NCBI GenBank assembly: GCA_029706075.1
Contig: JAINUG010000047.1
Span: forward strand, 1,186,675-1,250,674
Direction of reading: 5' to 3'
From: Aldrovandia affinis
Lineage: Eukaryota; Chordata; Actinopteri; Notacanthiformes; Halosauridae
Length of the DNA stretch: 64,000 nucleotides
A model generated the notes under the pieces. It saw only the letters and a program-made list of their open reading frames with translations. It ran no database searches and had not been told where the DNA came from. Of the stretch, positions 10,997-23,165 are shown piece by piece. Position 1 is the stretch's first letter, and each line of letters opens with the position of its first letter. The translations under genes were made by a program, and so were the position numbers.

Positions 10997-11959
10997 TGTA
11001 CCCCTCCATCATTTTACATTTTACATTTTAAGCATTTAGCAGACGCTCTTATCCAGAGCGACTTACAAGATGTGCATTAGGGCGGCAGTGTTAGCATAAT
11101 GGTTAGGGAACTGGGCTTGTAACGCAAAGGTTGCAGGTTCGATCCCACGTGGGGGCACTGCCGTTGTACCCTTGAGCAAGGTACTTAACCTGTATTGCTT
11201 CAGTAAATATCCAGCTGTATAAATGGATTGTATGTAAAGAAATGTAAACTGTGTAAGTCGCTCTGGATAAGAGCGTCTGCTAAATGCCTGTAATGTAATG
11301 TAATGTAATGTAATACATGGTAGGAACAATCATAGTTTGTGCAAGAGATCAGTGCAGTAATACAGCGATAGACATTGTTGTAGGCAGCTACATACCATAC
11401 CTGTAACACTGGGAAGGAAAAGGTTTTTATTTATTATTATTATTTTTTTTTTAAATGAGGAGTAGGCAGGGATACATATACAAGAAGTGTTGAGCAAGTA
11501 GGCAGTGGTGATGACAATTGGGTAGATGTACAGAATTTAGTGGTAATGGAGTCTGAAAAGGTGGGTTTTGAGTCTCTTGCGGAAGATCGCAAGTAATTCC
11601 ACGGTCCTGACCGATTGCGGAAGGTCGTTCCACCACTGAGACAGAGAAGAGGCGAGACCGCGAGGAGCAGCTGCCAGGCTGCCAGAGGAGGCTGAGCGGA
11701 GGGGTCTGGCTGGGGTGTAGGGTGTGATGAGTGTCTGAAGGTAAGGGGGAGCAGTTCCTCTAGCCGCTTGAAAAGCAAGCACCAGTGATTTGAATCTGAT
11801 GCATGCTGCGATGAGGAGCCAGTGCAGAGAGGAGAGTAGAGGGGTGACATGGGTGAACTTCGGTTAATTGAACACCAGACGTGTGACAGCATTCTGGACT
11901 AGTTGCAGTTGCTTGATGGCACAGGCCGGTAGGCCTGCCAGCAAAGAATTACAGTAGTC
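10997..11959 (-). mobile_element. 5'-truncated L2 LINE inserted in the CR1 element
   Basis: This minus-strand segment matches the 3' part of the L2 copy at 33979-36514: the reverse complement of its ACTACTGCAATTC region lies at about 11942-11959. The last ORF part reads GLASSLSQWWNDLPQSVRTV and FRKRLKTHLF (around 11690-11550). The 3' tail with the GGATAAGAGCGTCTGC motif (reverse-complemented at 11037-11062) ends near 10997. It splits CR1 ORF1 from ORF2 and is itself split by the SINE at 11079-11313. Confidence 0.85.
11079..11313 (+). mobile_element. UnaSINE-type tRNA-derived SINE inside the L2
   Basis: The head GGGCGGCAGTG, box A-like TAGCATAATGGTTAGGGAAC and box B-like GGTTCGATCCCACG are followed by the stem-loop tail CTCTGGATAAGAGCGTCTGC and TGTAATGTAATGTAATGTAA, the tail type of UnaL2/UnaSINE. 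It sits within the L2 3' region: GATGTGCATTA on its left and ATACATGG on its right rejoin to the uninterrupted L2 sequence seen at 36443-36463. Confidence 0.92.
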
Positions 11960-12127
11960 ACATTATATTCATCCCCATCCGCTGCGCCAAGCCATGTTTC
12001 AGTAATCCCAACGATGGCATAACCCCATTCAACATTATATACTCCGCCCTGGTATCTTCCATCTGGGCAGTCTGTACCTCCCTATCCTTAATACTACTAC
12101 TTATTTCCCTCCCTGCCCCCCCAGTTT

Positions 12128-12427
12128 CTAGCTTAAATATTCCTCCGCTACCCTAAGCATACGCTGGCCCAATGCAGCTGTAACCCTCCGGTTCAAGTGT
12201 AGCCCGTCCCACTTGTACAGGTCACCCCTGTTCCAAAAGGAGTCCCAGTGCCCCATAAACTTGTACCCCTCTTTCCTGCACCAGGTTTGTAGCCACATGT
12301 TAAATCTCCACATAAAATTCTGCTTGCCTTTGCTAGCACGTGGTACTGGCAGAATTCCAGAGTCATCCTGCACTAGTGCTTTAAGTGGATGGACCACTCC
12401 ACAGCTTCTAACCAGATGCTTTTTCAA
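12128..12427 (-). pseudogene. CR1-type LINE ORF1 esterase-like domain fragment
   Basis: Ninety-nine residues include GILPVPRASKGKQNFMWRFN, KFMGHWDSFWNRGDLYKWDG and the Asp/His-containing DGLHLNRRVTAALG, which matches the C-terminal part of the SGNH-type esterase domain in ORF1 of CR1-like LINEs. The N-terminal part of ORF1 is absent, so the element is truncated at or near 12440. Confidence 0.7.
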
Positions 12428-12440
12428 ACAAGGAAAGATA

Positions 12441-15400
12441 ATTATAAGATATTTCCATGATCATCTTTAACACTGTACTGTACTTATATACTTATATACT
12501 ATTAACTCCAATGTCCAGTATGGAGCATCATTTTCAATTTTCAATTGTGTAACTCCAAAATGAATATTTCAAATGTTGTTATTGTTGTGAATGAGGGATA
12601 AACAGCCAAATGGCCAGTCATGTGCCAAATCCATAAACACATTTTGTTTTAACAAATTGTTTGCTGAAGTCATTGGATAAGGGTATTCCACCATGGCTGG
12701 ATACAAGAGAAGCATATAATGTACTGTATGTAATGAATGATGTTATTCATGGCATGAAGTCATTTCACTGTTGAGAAACATGCATCTAGGAAGCATAATA
12801 TACAATGCATTACTACAATAAAGGGAGACGTACTGTGAAGTGCTGTAAAAGGTGATGTCATATGCGGGCATATAGTGAACGTATATGTGGGGCACAATTA
12901 CTTTCCTAATTGAGAACTGGCTAAAACGTACCATGCTGTTCCCAACAGCATGTCACTCAACATAGCCTCCAAATGTGGTTCCAGTGCTCAGTGCTATTTA
13001 AATGTCTGATTAGAAGACGAAAGCACTATGTTGATTTCAGATACTCCTCCAGGCACTAAAGCGTCAAGGCCAAAGAATGGGACCATTCATGGTGACAAAT
13101 TATTCCCTGAAATGTTTTCCCCCACATTGGGCAGGCACAAAGGGAGCCTACATTTAGAGAAACGCTTAACTTGCGTTTCAAAGCGCATGGTCTAGGATTC
13201 CCTCACTGAAGGCAAAAAAATAATAATTTACTAAAGTAATGTGGTAGCAGCGGTGTCAGAGATGGGACACCAACCAAGAAGACCACACAGGGCTGTGACT
13301 TAATGCGTCATATGATGGGGATGTGGAATTGGACGGTGACGTAAGGTCTGGCACAGGACCACAGATGATGATGGAAGATTTATGGGCCTGAGCTACCTCA
13401 CAGTTACAAGTCTTCCAAAGTTTGCAACAGACATGAGCCACCTCTTTTATAGTGAATCTTTGTATGCAGTCCTTGTCTGACCCATCTTTTTGTACCCTCC
13501 GTGTAGCATGGCTTTTAATGTGACTGATTAATTAACACTCCAAATGTTGATTAGCCCCTTGTGTTACAGTGCATGCATTGAGCCAAGGTACATGCATTGA
13601 GCCATCCTTGTAGTAGAAGTAAAGAGTGAGCTTTAAAATGGATTTAGGGTATGCGGGAAACCCATTCCCCACAGCCTATATTTTCTCACATGGGTGAGTT
13701 TTTTAAGGACACACTATAGAAGTGGGCTGGGACGGGTGGAACCAGTGCGTGGGCAGGTCCCCATCTCATCAAAATCTAACAGTCGCCAGGGGGCTCCTGA
13801 GTTTTAACAGTCACCAACAGTATTGCATCCACCCATCAACTCACAGGGGGATGACTTTTTACTAAATGGTTTTAAGTAGGAGTAGGCTGATACTTGCTGC
13901 CGGGAGTTGCGGGCACGGGGGGTGGGGGCGGGGGGGAAACACTGGGGGAATTCATAGGCCATCCCCAGTGCGATTAGAAAGCTTAGCCAAAAAATTTCAA
14001 CGTCATTAGGGGATAAGTGACTAGCCAAAGGCCTCTTATGCGGTACTGCCGCCCCCCCTCCAAGGAGCACTCTGTGTACTTTGTTAGCTTGACTGTTTTT
14101 GCCCCTGCATTTTCTGTCCTGATTAGTTTTAGGGATGTGCACTAAAAGGAGCAACCACATATCAATTTCTTCACCAATGTGAAAAATGACAGTTTGGCCT
14201 GGCCACTGTCAGAAAGGAAACCTGCAAAGGATGAGACAGCAGAAAGATTGAAAGCCCTGAGGTTTAACACCGGAACATTGTACTGTAATCCATGGTTATA
14301 AAAAATTACATCCTTGGATGACAAAGCTTTTCATTGTGCCACAGAAATGTGACATGGGTATTTCAGATGATGGTCTGCAGTCATCACAACCGTGAGAGTG
14401 GGTTTAGAGTAAAAAAAACTTTCAGGTACAATTGGTAGAGTTGAACTGAGAGTACTATGTCATAAGAGAATTAATAATCTGAAGACCCTGTTGGAGTAGC
14501 AAAGGCCTATTGTCCGTCCGCCTGAACTGTCTGAACCATAATTAGCAGTCTGCAATAATGTAGAGCAAGCTTCTGCTTTTGTTCATTCTTGCACACAAAT
14601 CTGTCACCGAATGGCCTCAAGTTCTGTATGGTCTGCATCTCCTACATTACCCCCAGCAAAGCGGTTTCCAGCAAACCTGGTTTAGGTCTTTATGATGAAA
14701 ACAAAAAAGCAAGCATGGGTGGCCCACTCATTCATCTCTAATCTGGTGAAGTGCATTTGGACACATAGGAAGCCTTCACAATTTGGCTGTTTCACTTGGC
14801 TGCCCTTTAAGGCATGCCTATTAACTTGCAAGAGATCAGATTTGGTAGTATTACATTTCCTTCCTGTAGTTATTTATCTTATGTTGCACTGTTATTAAGC
14901 CCCAGATACTACTTCACCTGCAGTTGCGCACCTACCATAAAAGACAAACTATATACAAATAATTATGATGGAACATTACATTATCAAGTTATTTACAGTG
15001 TATGCATTTACATAAGAGGATGTTTATGGAAGTGATTCAGGTTTGGTAACTTACTTTACTCAAGGGTGCAACAGCCCACCCAGGTTACAAACTCAATTCC
15101 CAATTCCCCCTATCCATTACTCCAAATTACCACCCCAGTAAAAAGAAAACTTTAAACTTTTTAAGTAGTCTAAACATTTGCAGGTGTGATCAAACTAATC
15201 TCTCGCAATCATCTTCATGTCAGGTGAGACCAGACTGGTGCTAATAAGTTTAATTACTGAAAATTAATTTGGCCTCTGGGACTGATTTCAAGCTGCAGCC
15301 TGACTGCCCACAATGACACAAGTGCAAAGAGTGGGCCATCGCTGGAGCAGCAGAAATCTGTCAGATAACTCCTTGAGATTAAGGTTTTGTTTTCTTCTTC

Positions 15401-15668
15401 AGCCTCAAGCAATGTATCTTTTCATCCTCTCTACATGATGAGCAATATCGCATGCAGTTAATGAATGCATTAAAAGGGGAATAGTTGAGAAGCACAAACA
15501 CCAGGGAAATCTTTGATTTACCAAGCATTCCTGCATAGTATGTCCAACCAAACACTTTACCACTTTCACTGGAATTCATTTAAAATACTTATTCATGTTT
15601 TCCAGAAAAGGTTTACCTTTATTTCAAATTCAATTCAAACTCAAACTCAAATTCAAATAGATGTACAG
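12441..15668. other. npr3 intron 3, mostly unique sequence
   Basis: No gene or repeat family recognised. A G-rich run at about 13911-13937 (CACGGGGGGTGGGGGCGGGG) could form a quadruplex on the plus strand. Confidence 0.45.
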
Positions 15669-15669
15669 G

Positions 15670-16084
15670 TAACTGCCAAAATAAAGGAAACACTTTACTA
15701 AATTTAGTATTTAAATTGATGGTGGTAGAAATAGCTGTCTCAGACGAACAGAATTCTGTCTCAGAATCTCCCATAAATATTCAACTGGGTTGAGATCCAG
15801 TGACTGAGATAGCCAAGGTTTACATCATTTTCATGCTCATCAAACCATTCAGTGATTACTCGTGCCCTGTAAATGGAGGCATTGTCATTCTGGAAGAGAC
15901 CACTCTCATCAGCATATAAATGCTTCACCATAGGATGAAGGTGATCAGTCAGGCTTTGTATTTATTGACATTTACATTGCCCTCTAAAGGGTTAAGTGGA
16001 CACAATCCATGCCAGGAAAATGCACCCCACAACCCCTGCCAAAACCCTTCATTTAATCAAGTGTTTCCTTTATTTTGACAGTTA
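15670..16084 (-). mobile_element. short internally deleted Tc1 copy
   Basis: Ends are matching inverted repeats (ACTGCCAAAATAAAGGAAAC on the left, GTTTCCTTTATTTTGACAGT on the right) next to TA. At about 415 bases the interior keeps only part of a Tc1-type transposase coding region read on the minus strand. The same internal sequence (CACCTTCATCCTATGGTGAA) is found at 22545 and 33713, so three copies of this family are in the window. Confidence 0.85.
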
Positions 16085-16802
16085 AATAACAAATTAAATG
16101 AAAACTACAGATCCTTTAAATTACAGACCTAGCTGCCCTTTAGAAATCTTTCAACACAGGAGATGCACAGCCTTTTAGGCACTTTTGCTTCCTCCATTTA
16201 TCAGCTTGATGGGCTGGGATGGTTCAGTCGATCTATTTTGGGCCCATCGTTAATTGTGTGGAGAAAGCACTATTGGTTTCCTTGGTGTTAAGAATCCAGG
16301 ATCACATCCTTTCTGGGCGAGAAGCCATTTCTCCCGCCAATGGTTCTGTATAAAGCAACTTGTCTTTTCTTTCTAACTATTTCAATGCATGTGACTGGGA
16401 ATTGATATGTGACTGAATTTGACTTTGTGTTCAGAAATACCACTAATTGTACTATCAATACACGTTTACTTGCCATTCCTATTATAACAATGCAGATGTA
16501 ATCCATTTCTTATTTACAATTTGCATTATGTACCTATTGTAATAGCAATAATCCAACACACCCACCTACTGGTTGTTATTGCTCATAAATATTTTGAATG
16601 GAGGCAATCCATTGTATGATTGTTGTTTGCTTTGCAGAAGGATGTTCTCTTTTTAAAGACAGATAGGGTTGTTCTGTGAGTAAGGTAACCTAAGAAATGT
16701 TTGGATGGATCTGCCATGCATTTATAAAATAAACCATGTAAGACCCACTTGGCACAACCAAGTGTATGCTTTTCCTTGGTTTTATTTTCAGAAAAATTTA
16801 AA

Positions 16803-17054
16803 TTAAGTTAAAATGTACATTACATTTACATTTTAGGCATTTAGCAGATGCTCTTATCCAGAGCGTGTTACACAATTTACATTTCTTTACATACAATCAA
16901 TTTATACAGAAGGATATTTTTACTGAAGTTATTCAGTAAAAGTTAAGTACCTTGCTTAAGGGTACAACGGCAGTGCCCCCAACTGGGAATCGAACCAGCA
17001 ACCTCTGAGTTTCAAGCACAGTTCCCTAACCATTACACTACACTGCCGCCCTGT
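16803..17054 (-). mobile_element. UnaSINE-type SINE
   Basis: The reverse complement starts GGGCGGCAGTGTAGTGTAAT, carries box A-like and box B-like sequence (GGTTCGATTCCCAGTTGGG), then the stem-loop tail near 16838-16867. Same family as 11079-11313, 19660-19872 and 35473-35699. Confidence 0.88.
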
Positions 17055-19219
17055 AATGTACTGAATTAGACATATTAAGTATATTATATTATAGGATTAT
17101 ATGTAAACTACAGAAGCCATTTATTTCATTTTAACCCTTTATTTCTGCCTCATTGAACAGCGGTTAAAAAGTTACATTACATTAATATGCAGTGGCCTGA
17201 TGGCTTCTCAGCAGTGGTGTGCGGTGTGGGCGATTTGCTTTGTTTAAATAAGAACATGAGTTCCTTTGTCCCTTATCTCCATCTCGCCATCTCTGACTCA
17301 GTTTTTTCGCATGTTATATTACACAAGCGGTTCACAGAGATATCAGTTAGCCAGCCTTGCAGTCCTTTACTATGATTGTTTTTCATATGTTGTATGCTCT
17401 CAATGTGTCATTTGTGAACCATTTGATGTTTGGATAATGTGAATGCATCTTTTTACTTGGTGCATGTTGAACTTGGTGCATGCTAAATTGTTGAACAAAT
17501 TACAAAATATATATTTTTAATTTATGGTATCTTTTAGGTTTATGTCATGTTATCTTAATCCCTTGATTACAAAGCCATGTAGAATGAACATGTGTTTTGG
17601 TAAAAGAACGCCAGAATTGTCTTGTTCTGATCACAAACAAATGTATCACATCATAATTATCTATCTCTGATATCTTTTAATATGTAATTTCATTCTTTAC
17701 GGTCGTCATTTTCATCTATCCCAATTCCTTCAGAGTATTAAATTCAATGGTACTTAATTGAATAATCCCAAGATTCTACAAAGTGCTGTAGAGAAATTGT
17801 TAAATTACTGCTTTTGACACAGAGAAACCTTCTGAAAATCTTGTCACCATATGGACAATATGGCTATTTGTGATTATTGAAACCGCTAAGTTACTGACAA
17901 TTTACATATGTGACGAACAAACTAAGAATTAGGCATCCAGCATTCCCCAGCAGCAACTGTGTGTGGTTAAAAACGGGTCCTGATGACCGCACGGTCAGTC
18001 AAACCGGAAAAATGTATCACCTTCCTTCTTAACGAATAACACAGGCACGCTTCATCACAAATATCCATTAGTTTCAGTTTGCATCATGAACACAACCTTA
18101 GCCAAATTGGAACAACATTCAATTCTTCCCTATACGAAAAGAAAAACTTTTTTTTTCAGAGAAAACTCCAGACAGCCACGGAAAATAATATTTGTATCAT
18201 GTTGTTATTTTGTATACGTTTTTTGAAGGGTGCACAATAAAGGAATTGTGCTTTGTACATTGAAAGCTGGACATTCATATTTGGAATGAGAATGCTCTTT
18301 GTTTTCAGCAGCCCAGTCCGCTGCTGTGCCTCGGTTTGTGGTGACACCTCACCAGCGGCCGGTCCCACACTGGAGGTCACGTTTCGCCTTTTGTGGATCA
18401 AGTTGATCCCCGCTTTGAGCCAGTCCAAGCGGCACGCCCCCACTAGGGTTATTAACCTCGCTTAGTCGATTCATCAGCCATCATTTGTTCCAACATGACG
18501 GCTCCTGCGGTCCCCTTTCATGAAGCCTTGATGGCTTTTCAATGAGAGCTGACATGCGGGAACAATAGCCCTGGCTAAACGTCAACGTCTCCCTACTTCA
18601 GGACTGTATGGAGTCCCGGGTCGCCCCATTCACTGGCGTAAACATGGGGGATGCTGGTCCCTGACTTAAGGCTACATCAGGCCGTGCCTGAGACCAATTG
18701 ATTACCCCTCACCAAATTAGACAGTATCCACTGGATTTCCCGTTGGAATCCAGATTGCCTGGTCAAAATTTGAGGATAAGCCGACCTCTGTATCTTTACA
18801 TTTTTAGCGGGGGGTTGGGGGGTGGTTGCGAAAATTGTTTTGACAATTGAACTGCTGTTATTTGAACAGAAACACCACTGATGTCTTCATTCTACACTTT
18901 GAAGCTCCATTGGGTGGTTATTCTCTCCAAATACATTATGCAACAATTACAATTACAGTTACAGTTACAGTTATTATTATACTCGACAGCCACAGAATGT
19001 CTGCAATTGCTTTTTCAGTGTTTTAATACACTTCTAACCCCAAAAAGTCCAGAGTCAGCAATTACATACAGGCATACTTACAGTAAAATGGCTTCAAATA
19101 AGCTATGATTTTTTTTTTAAATACACAAAGGTGCATTTATTGACATTCTGAGCCACTGCTCGTTATCCGTTTTTGCCTATTACAGGCTGTTATGGAATGG
19201 TGTTGCAAAACTTACGTAC
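17055..19219. other. npr3 intron 3 next to exon 3; unique, GC-richer patch at 18300-18720
   Basis: No repeat or gene recognised. The 18300-18720 patch is GC-rich against an AT-rich intron and lies 0.5-0.9 kb downstream of exon 3, so it is a candidate conserved noncoding element, but conservation cannot be seen from one sequence. A G-rich run lies at about 18808-18827, and a short CAGTTA/ACAATT repeat at 18941-18974. Confidence 0.4.
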
Positions 19220-19389
19220 ATTCGCACTGTCTGCACCGATGCCTGCTTTTTGAATGGACTTCTTGACCTCCGTGGAGAACATCTCAAACTCTGGCTTGAC
19301 GGTCCTCATTAGTGTCACCACATTGAGAGCGGCATAGGCCAGCTTGGCATCCGCGTCGTATTTGTCTCCTCTCTTCCATGACCCGTTCC
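19220..19389 (-). CDS. npr3: npr3 exon 3 (clearance receptor, ligand-binding domain)
   Basis: This 170-base exon completes a Gly codon with exon 2 and then reads [20 protein letters not shown] and [16 protein letters not shown], the conserved NPR-C segment after the FNSSSYG motif. The acceptor is TTTCACAG on the minus strand. Two GT donors lie close together at the end: GTACGT after AAT and GTAAGT four bases later. Only the first keeps the frame into exon 4 (AAT then ATA AAT ATG), so I end the exon at 19220 although the second has the better consensus. Compared with my recollection of human NPR3 there is about one extra residue at this junction. NGS is a potential N-glycosylation site. Confidence 0.92.
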
Positions 19390-19659
19390 CTGTGAAACAA
19401 TGCCTCAGTTTGAGTAGTACGACAAAAAAATATATACGACAAGAGGACTTGGGGTTTAGTGCTAAAATCAGTTAGGCAATTGTATATCAAATTTGATCTG
19501 AGCGACACTCATCTGCGATATTTTTGGTCAAATTTGTATATGATATAGAGAACTGGAGTTATTTTACATTTCATTTAAAAAAGGCATGTACGTATCAAAA
19601 CTACAATTATATAGATTTTCAGTAGGATGTCAGTACCTCTAACATACATATACATATGT

Positions 19660-19872
19660 ACAGTGTGGTATAATGGTTAGGGAACTGGGCTTGTAACGTT
19701 AAGGTTGCAGGTTCAATCCCCAGATGGGACACTGCCGTTGTAACCTTGAGCAAGGTACTTAACCTGAATTGCTTCAGTTAATATCCAGCTGTATAAATGG
19801 ATTGTAAAGAAATGTAAACTGTAAGTTGCTCTGGATAAGAGCGTCTGCTAAAAATGCCTGTAATGTAATATA
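19660..19872 (+). mobile_element. UnaSINE-type SINE in npr3 intron 2
   Basis: GTGTGGTATAATGGTTAGGG, GGTTGCAGGTTCAATCCCC and GGATAAGAGCGTCTGCTAAA, with TGTAATGTAATA at the end, mark the family. It lies 270 bases from exon 3 and is in the opposite orientation to the gene. Confidence 0.9.
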
Positions 19873-21042
19873 TATATATACATATATATCTTCACACTAC
19901 ATAGTACATTCCTATAAGTATTCCTGACAGTTATACACACATTGTTAGACATTTTGTGTTTAAAAATAAAAAAAGTTTTACGACAGCTGCTATTGTTGTT
20001 TCAATCGCCTCAACTGTTGTTCCTGTGCCTCAACTGGTTTACATATGAATAAGATAGATAGGAGATGTGGCATCATCTGAGATGTGGTGTCAGGAAAGAG
20101 CGGTCAGGAAATCCCTGAATGAGTCTCTGCAGGTGGTGTATAGTGGTGCAGTAATCACAGAGCGGAAGCTGCAGCTCGGTTTATAGATCCCACTCCAACT
20201 TCATTGTTCTGTTTTTCTCCACAAAAATTAGGCATGCTCATCCGACTGAAACAAAGGGCCAGGCGAATTCAGGGCTTTCATTAGTGGCACAGTCTTGTTT
20301 CACAGGCTCAAGCGCGGGTGAAAACGCATATTGTTTCTTCTTGCCAGTCCACAAAACAATGCTGCTCACAACCCACCAGTCAAGTTCATGGTACAGGTTT
20401 GATGGGACCAAACTTAGATCTGTCTGACAAAAAAGCTGCCATTGTAACATTTGTATTTTGTGTTTAAAACAGCAATCAAGATTACTTCTGTGAGCTCTTG
20501 GCCTACCTTATTTTAACTGAGATTTATCCCACACACTATATATGGTTAGACAATATACTGCATATTGATATAAAAACAGAGTTGGAGCATCATCAGAGAG
20601 ATGTAATGTGTTCCACCGTGCAAAAAATGCATAAAACCAAGTGATGATGAATGTGTACTGTAAAAATATCCCAAAATATAAATAAAATCATCTCTGATTT
20701 ATACATCACAGCCATTAAGAAAATTGGTGGTTATTTGTTTTTTAAGTCCTCATCATGTTTCATCAAAGATCATGTCCTTTGTGTAATCCCAGACACCAAC
20801 CTCTGAAGCCAAGTACATTTTTTTACTTTGCTACATTCCTCATCCCAATTACATTATACCTGTCTGTAAAATGACACCTTGTTACCTCAAGGCATTTTCT
20901 CACACCGCTCAATTTGGAATCAGATACAACATGAAAAAAATAACCAAAAGGTACTGCACTTGTTGGAAAGTGTTCTCTCAGGTGAAATAAACAGAGATCT
21001 GTGCACATGCGTCACTGAAGGGTGATGGTTTCAGCTATTTAC
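19873..21042. other. npr3 intron 2, nothing further recognised
   Basis: Unique AT-rich sequence between the SINE and exon 2, without a clear motif. Confidence 0.5.
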
Positions 21043-21165
21043 CGTAAGATGAGGAGTTGAAGAGCTCAATGTTGAAGAATATGTAGCTGCCGTTGGTCAG
21101 TCTCTTTCGATGGGCGGCCAACATGATGTCTCGGACAATATCAGCCTCCGCGCACATTATTACAA
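21043..21165 (-). CDS. npr3: npr3 exon 2 (clearance receptor, ligand-binding domain)
   Basis: This 123-base exon encodes [20 protein letters not shown] and [14 protein letters not shown], a highly conserved part of the NPR-C extracellular domain. The Cys in VIMCAEAD corresponds to the second partner of the disulfide whose first Cys lies in RNCYFT of exon 1. FNSS is a potential glycosylation site. The minus-strand acceptor is CTTGGCAG and the donor is ACG/GTAAAT; both sides are phase 1, so 123 bases keep frame. Intron 2, between this exon and exon 3, is only about 1.65 kb, against about 9.2 kb for intron 1 and 18.9 kb for intron 3. Confidence 0.93.
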
Positions 21166-22489
21166 CTGCCAAGACAGGACATGGAACAGCTGTCAAATAC
21201 ACATCCCACGCCTCAGGTCCAGAGAAAGTGTGCCAACACCTGTAACAACTAAGGATGACATTCACAATTATGAAAAAATGAATTAAGAATGCAAAATATT
21301 TTACAATTATTAATATTATTAAAATACATAGTTGCCAAATAATGCTTAAAGAACTAAAAGCAATAAGTCCTCATATTGTACAGGAGAAGGGGTAAAGATG
21401 ACATGTAAAACAAACAATTCCATGCAGTGCACATGTCTTGTAATGAGAAACACACCGTTGCATGACTCCCCTGTTGTACTTTTGACTAATTTGTACCCTT
21501 TGACCTAATTTAACCTAATTTCAGTTACATAACTGTCAATAATAAAGTATTTCCTTATTTTTCATAGCCTTACTTAGCCCTTCTTTTTCACAGCCCTAAG
21601 AAAAAATTAGTTGAAAGGACAATAAAGTAGCCCCGTACTCTTTTATATGCTGTAATGAAATGCATATATAAGGTAATTGTCAAAAATGTTTTGTTTGCAT
21701 GGTATTGTAATGTTATGATCATATAAGCTCTCTCAGTAAGTCATTTTGACAATAACACCTTCATAATTACTCCTGGATTTCATCCAGAAAACAAGCAAAC
21801 CCATTCTCTAGCAAAAACCACAGCTTTTCATCTTATGTAAATGCGATAGAACAAAAATATATACCTGCACTTGTAGAATCCAAACATTTTGGATGTTAAA
21901 TCATAACAGTTATAAAATAAGATACCTAAATACGAGCAGCAAGTAAACACACACATGCTGCCTTAATAGGGAACAACTGATTAAACTAAAGGTTCAAGCT
22001 AATGTGTGGTTGGGTTATTGTCTTGACTTTCCTTTGTGCAGAACCTTAAGTACCAACCACCCCTGCTGAAGTCATCCGCCATTGGTGAAAATTCAGCAGC
22101 TCTTAATCCATTCATTAAGGACCAGTGGCATGCAGTTAGGGCATTCATGGTGTTCTATAAAGAATATTTATCCCTTGGAAGTTAATTTAAAAAACAATTT
22201 TGTTCAGAACTTTCCCCCGGACTCACTGTAAGTTATTTGTGCATGGATTCAAGCATCAGCAATTTAAGTGTAAATGAAATGCATAAAAAAGCAATGTTCA
22301 TGATAAACTATATGTTTTGCAAACTTGCCCTTGCAAAATGTGTATTACTGGTAAATGGGGAAAGTGATCATATTGAAAAGTAGATATGAAACAATAATAT
22401 TACAGTATGCAGTGACCACATTATGCACGGAACAGCACATTAGGTATAATCATTTTATTATGGAATCTGAATTTACTACATAACAGCCA

Positions 22490-22800
22490 TAGAGGCTCTG
22501 TGGCAGGGTTTAGGTCCACTCAACACCTTATAAACGCCATTCTGAGTGATAACCTTCATCCTATGGTGAAGCATTTCTATCCTGATGGGAGTTGTCTCTT
22601 CCAGGGTGACAATGCCCCCATCCATAGGGCACGAGTGGTCACTGAAGGGTTTGATAAGCATGAAACCGATGTAAACCATATGCCATGGCCATTTCAGTCA
22701 CATTTTCAGATCTCAACCCAGTTGAACACTTATGGGAGATTATTTAGTTGCGCCAAAGACCACTATCAACAAAACACCAAATTATAGAATTTCTGATAGA
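22490..22800 (+). mobile_element. Tc1 transposon fragment in npr3 intron 1
   Basis: Sequence from about 22525 (ATTCTGAGTGATAACC) to about 22800 matches the Tc1 copies at 15670-16084 and 33653-33978. It encodes transposase scraps such as FYPDGSCLFQGDNAPIHRAR, whose QGDNAPIH corresponds to the second Asp motif of the DDE domain. Neither terminal repeat is preserved. Confidence 0.8.
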
Positions 22801-23018
22801 AGAATGGTGTATTTTGGTGTAGTAGAATAGTGGCTTTCAGACAGAATGACTGTGAGTTTTGTAAAAAAAAAAAGGGTCAGGCTTTGTTACATGTAAGGTA
22901 ATTTCCATGATTAAACATGGAAAGGCAAAAGAAGTGTCTATCTGATGTGACCTTGCTATTATGGTATATCAATATTAATACACCATTTTTACTAGTCATA
23001 TACCACTCTGTTATATCA
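22801..23018. other. npr3 intron 1, short unique stretch
   Basis: No feature recognised. Confidence 0.4.
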
Positions 23019-23019
23019 T

Positions 23020-23164
23020 ATAAGCCATTTAGCAGACACTTTTATCCAAAGCGACTTACAGTAGTGGATGCATACATTTTTCAGTATATGTGGTCCCAGT
23101 GGGAATCGAACCCACAACCTAAGTGTTGTCAACGCCATGCTCTACCTACTGAGCCACACAGAAC
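23020..23164 (-). mobile_element. short tRNA-derived SINE, first of a tandem pair
   Basis: The minus strand reads GTGGCTCAGTAGGTAGAGCA (box A-like) and GGTTGTGGGTTCGATTCCCA (box B-like), then a tail with CTGTAAGTCGCTTTGGATAA. About 145 bases long. Confidence 0.85.
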
Positions 23165-23165
23165 C

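Larger units (their letters stand above)
8535..12440 (-). mobile_element. CR1-type LINE, interrupted by an L2 that carries a SINE
   Basis: On the minus strand the parts of a CR1-clade non-LTR element appear in order. An esterase-like ORF1 domain comes first (12427-12128, containing WDSFWNRGDLYKWDGLHLNR). Then, across the interruption at 10997-11959, comes an apurinic-type endonuclease segment (10904-10647, MGDFNYPSINWE and LGASDHNAV). The reverse transcriptase follows (10090-9310, with [32 protein letters not shown] and FADDTKLGG), then the C-terminal FFFTQRVVNAWNSLPGRVVE (about 8750-8690). The 3' end lies near 8535-8550, where AAGAACATAAGAACA on the plus strand marks the tail. Several frameshifts and stops break it. 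It lies in npr3 intron 3, in the same orientation as the gene. Confidence 0.85.

Noticed and set aside
11079-19872. Possible tRNA genes in sequences with GGTTCGATCCC-like box B
   Set aside because: Same reason: they are heads of UnaSINE-type SINEs with the GGATAAGAGCGTCTGC tail.
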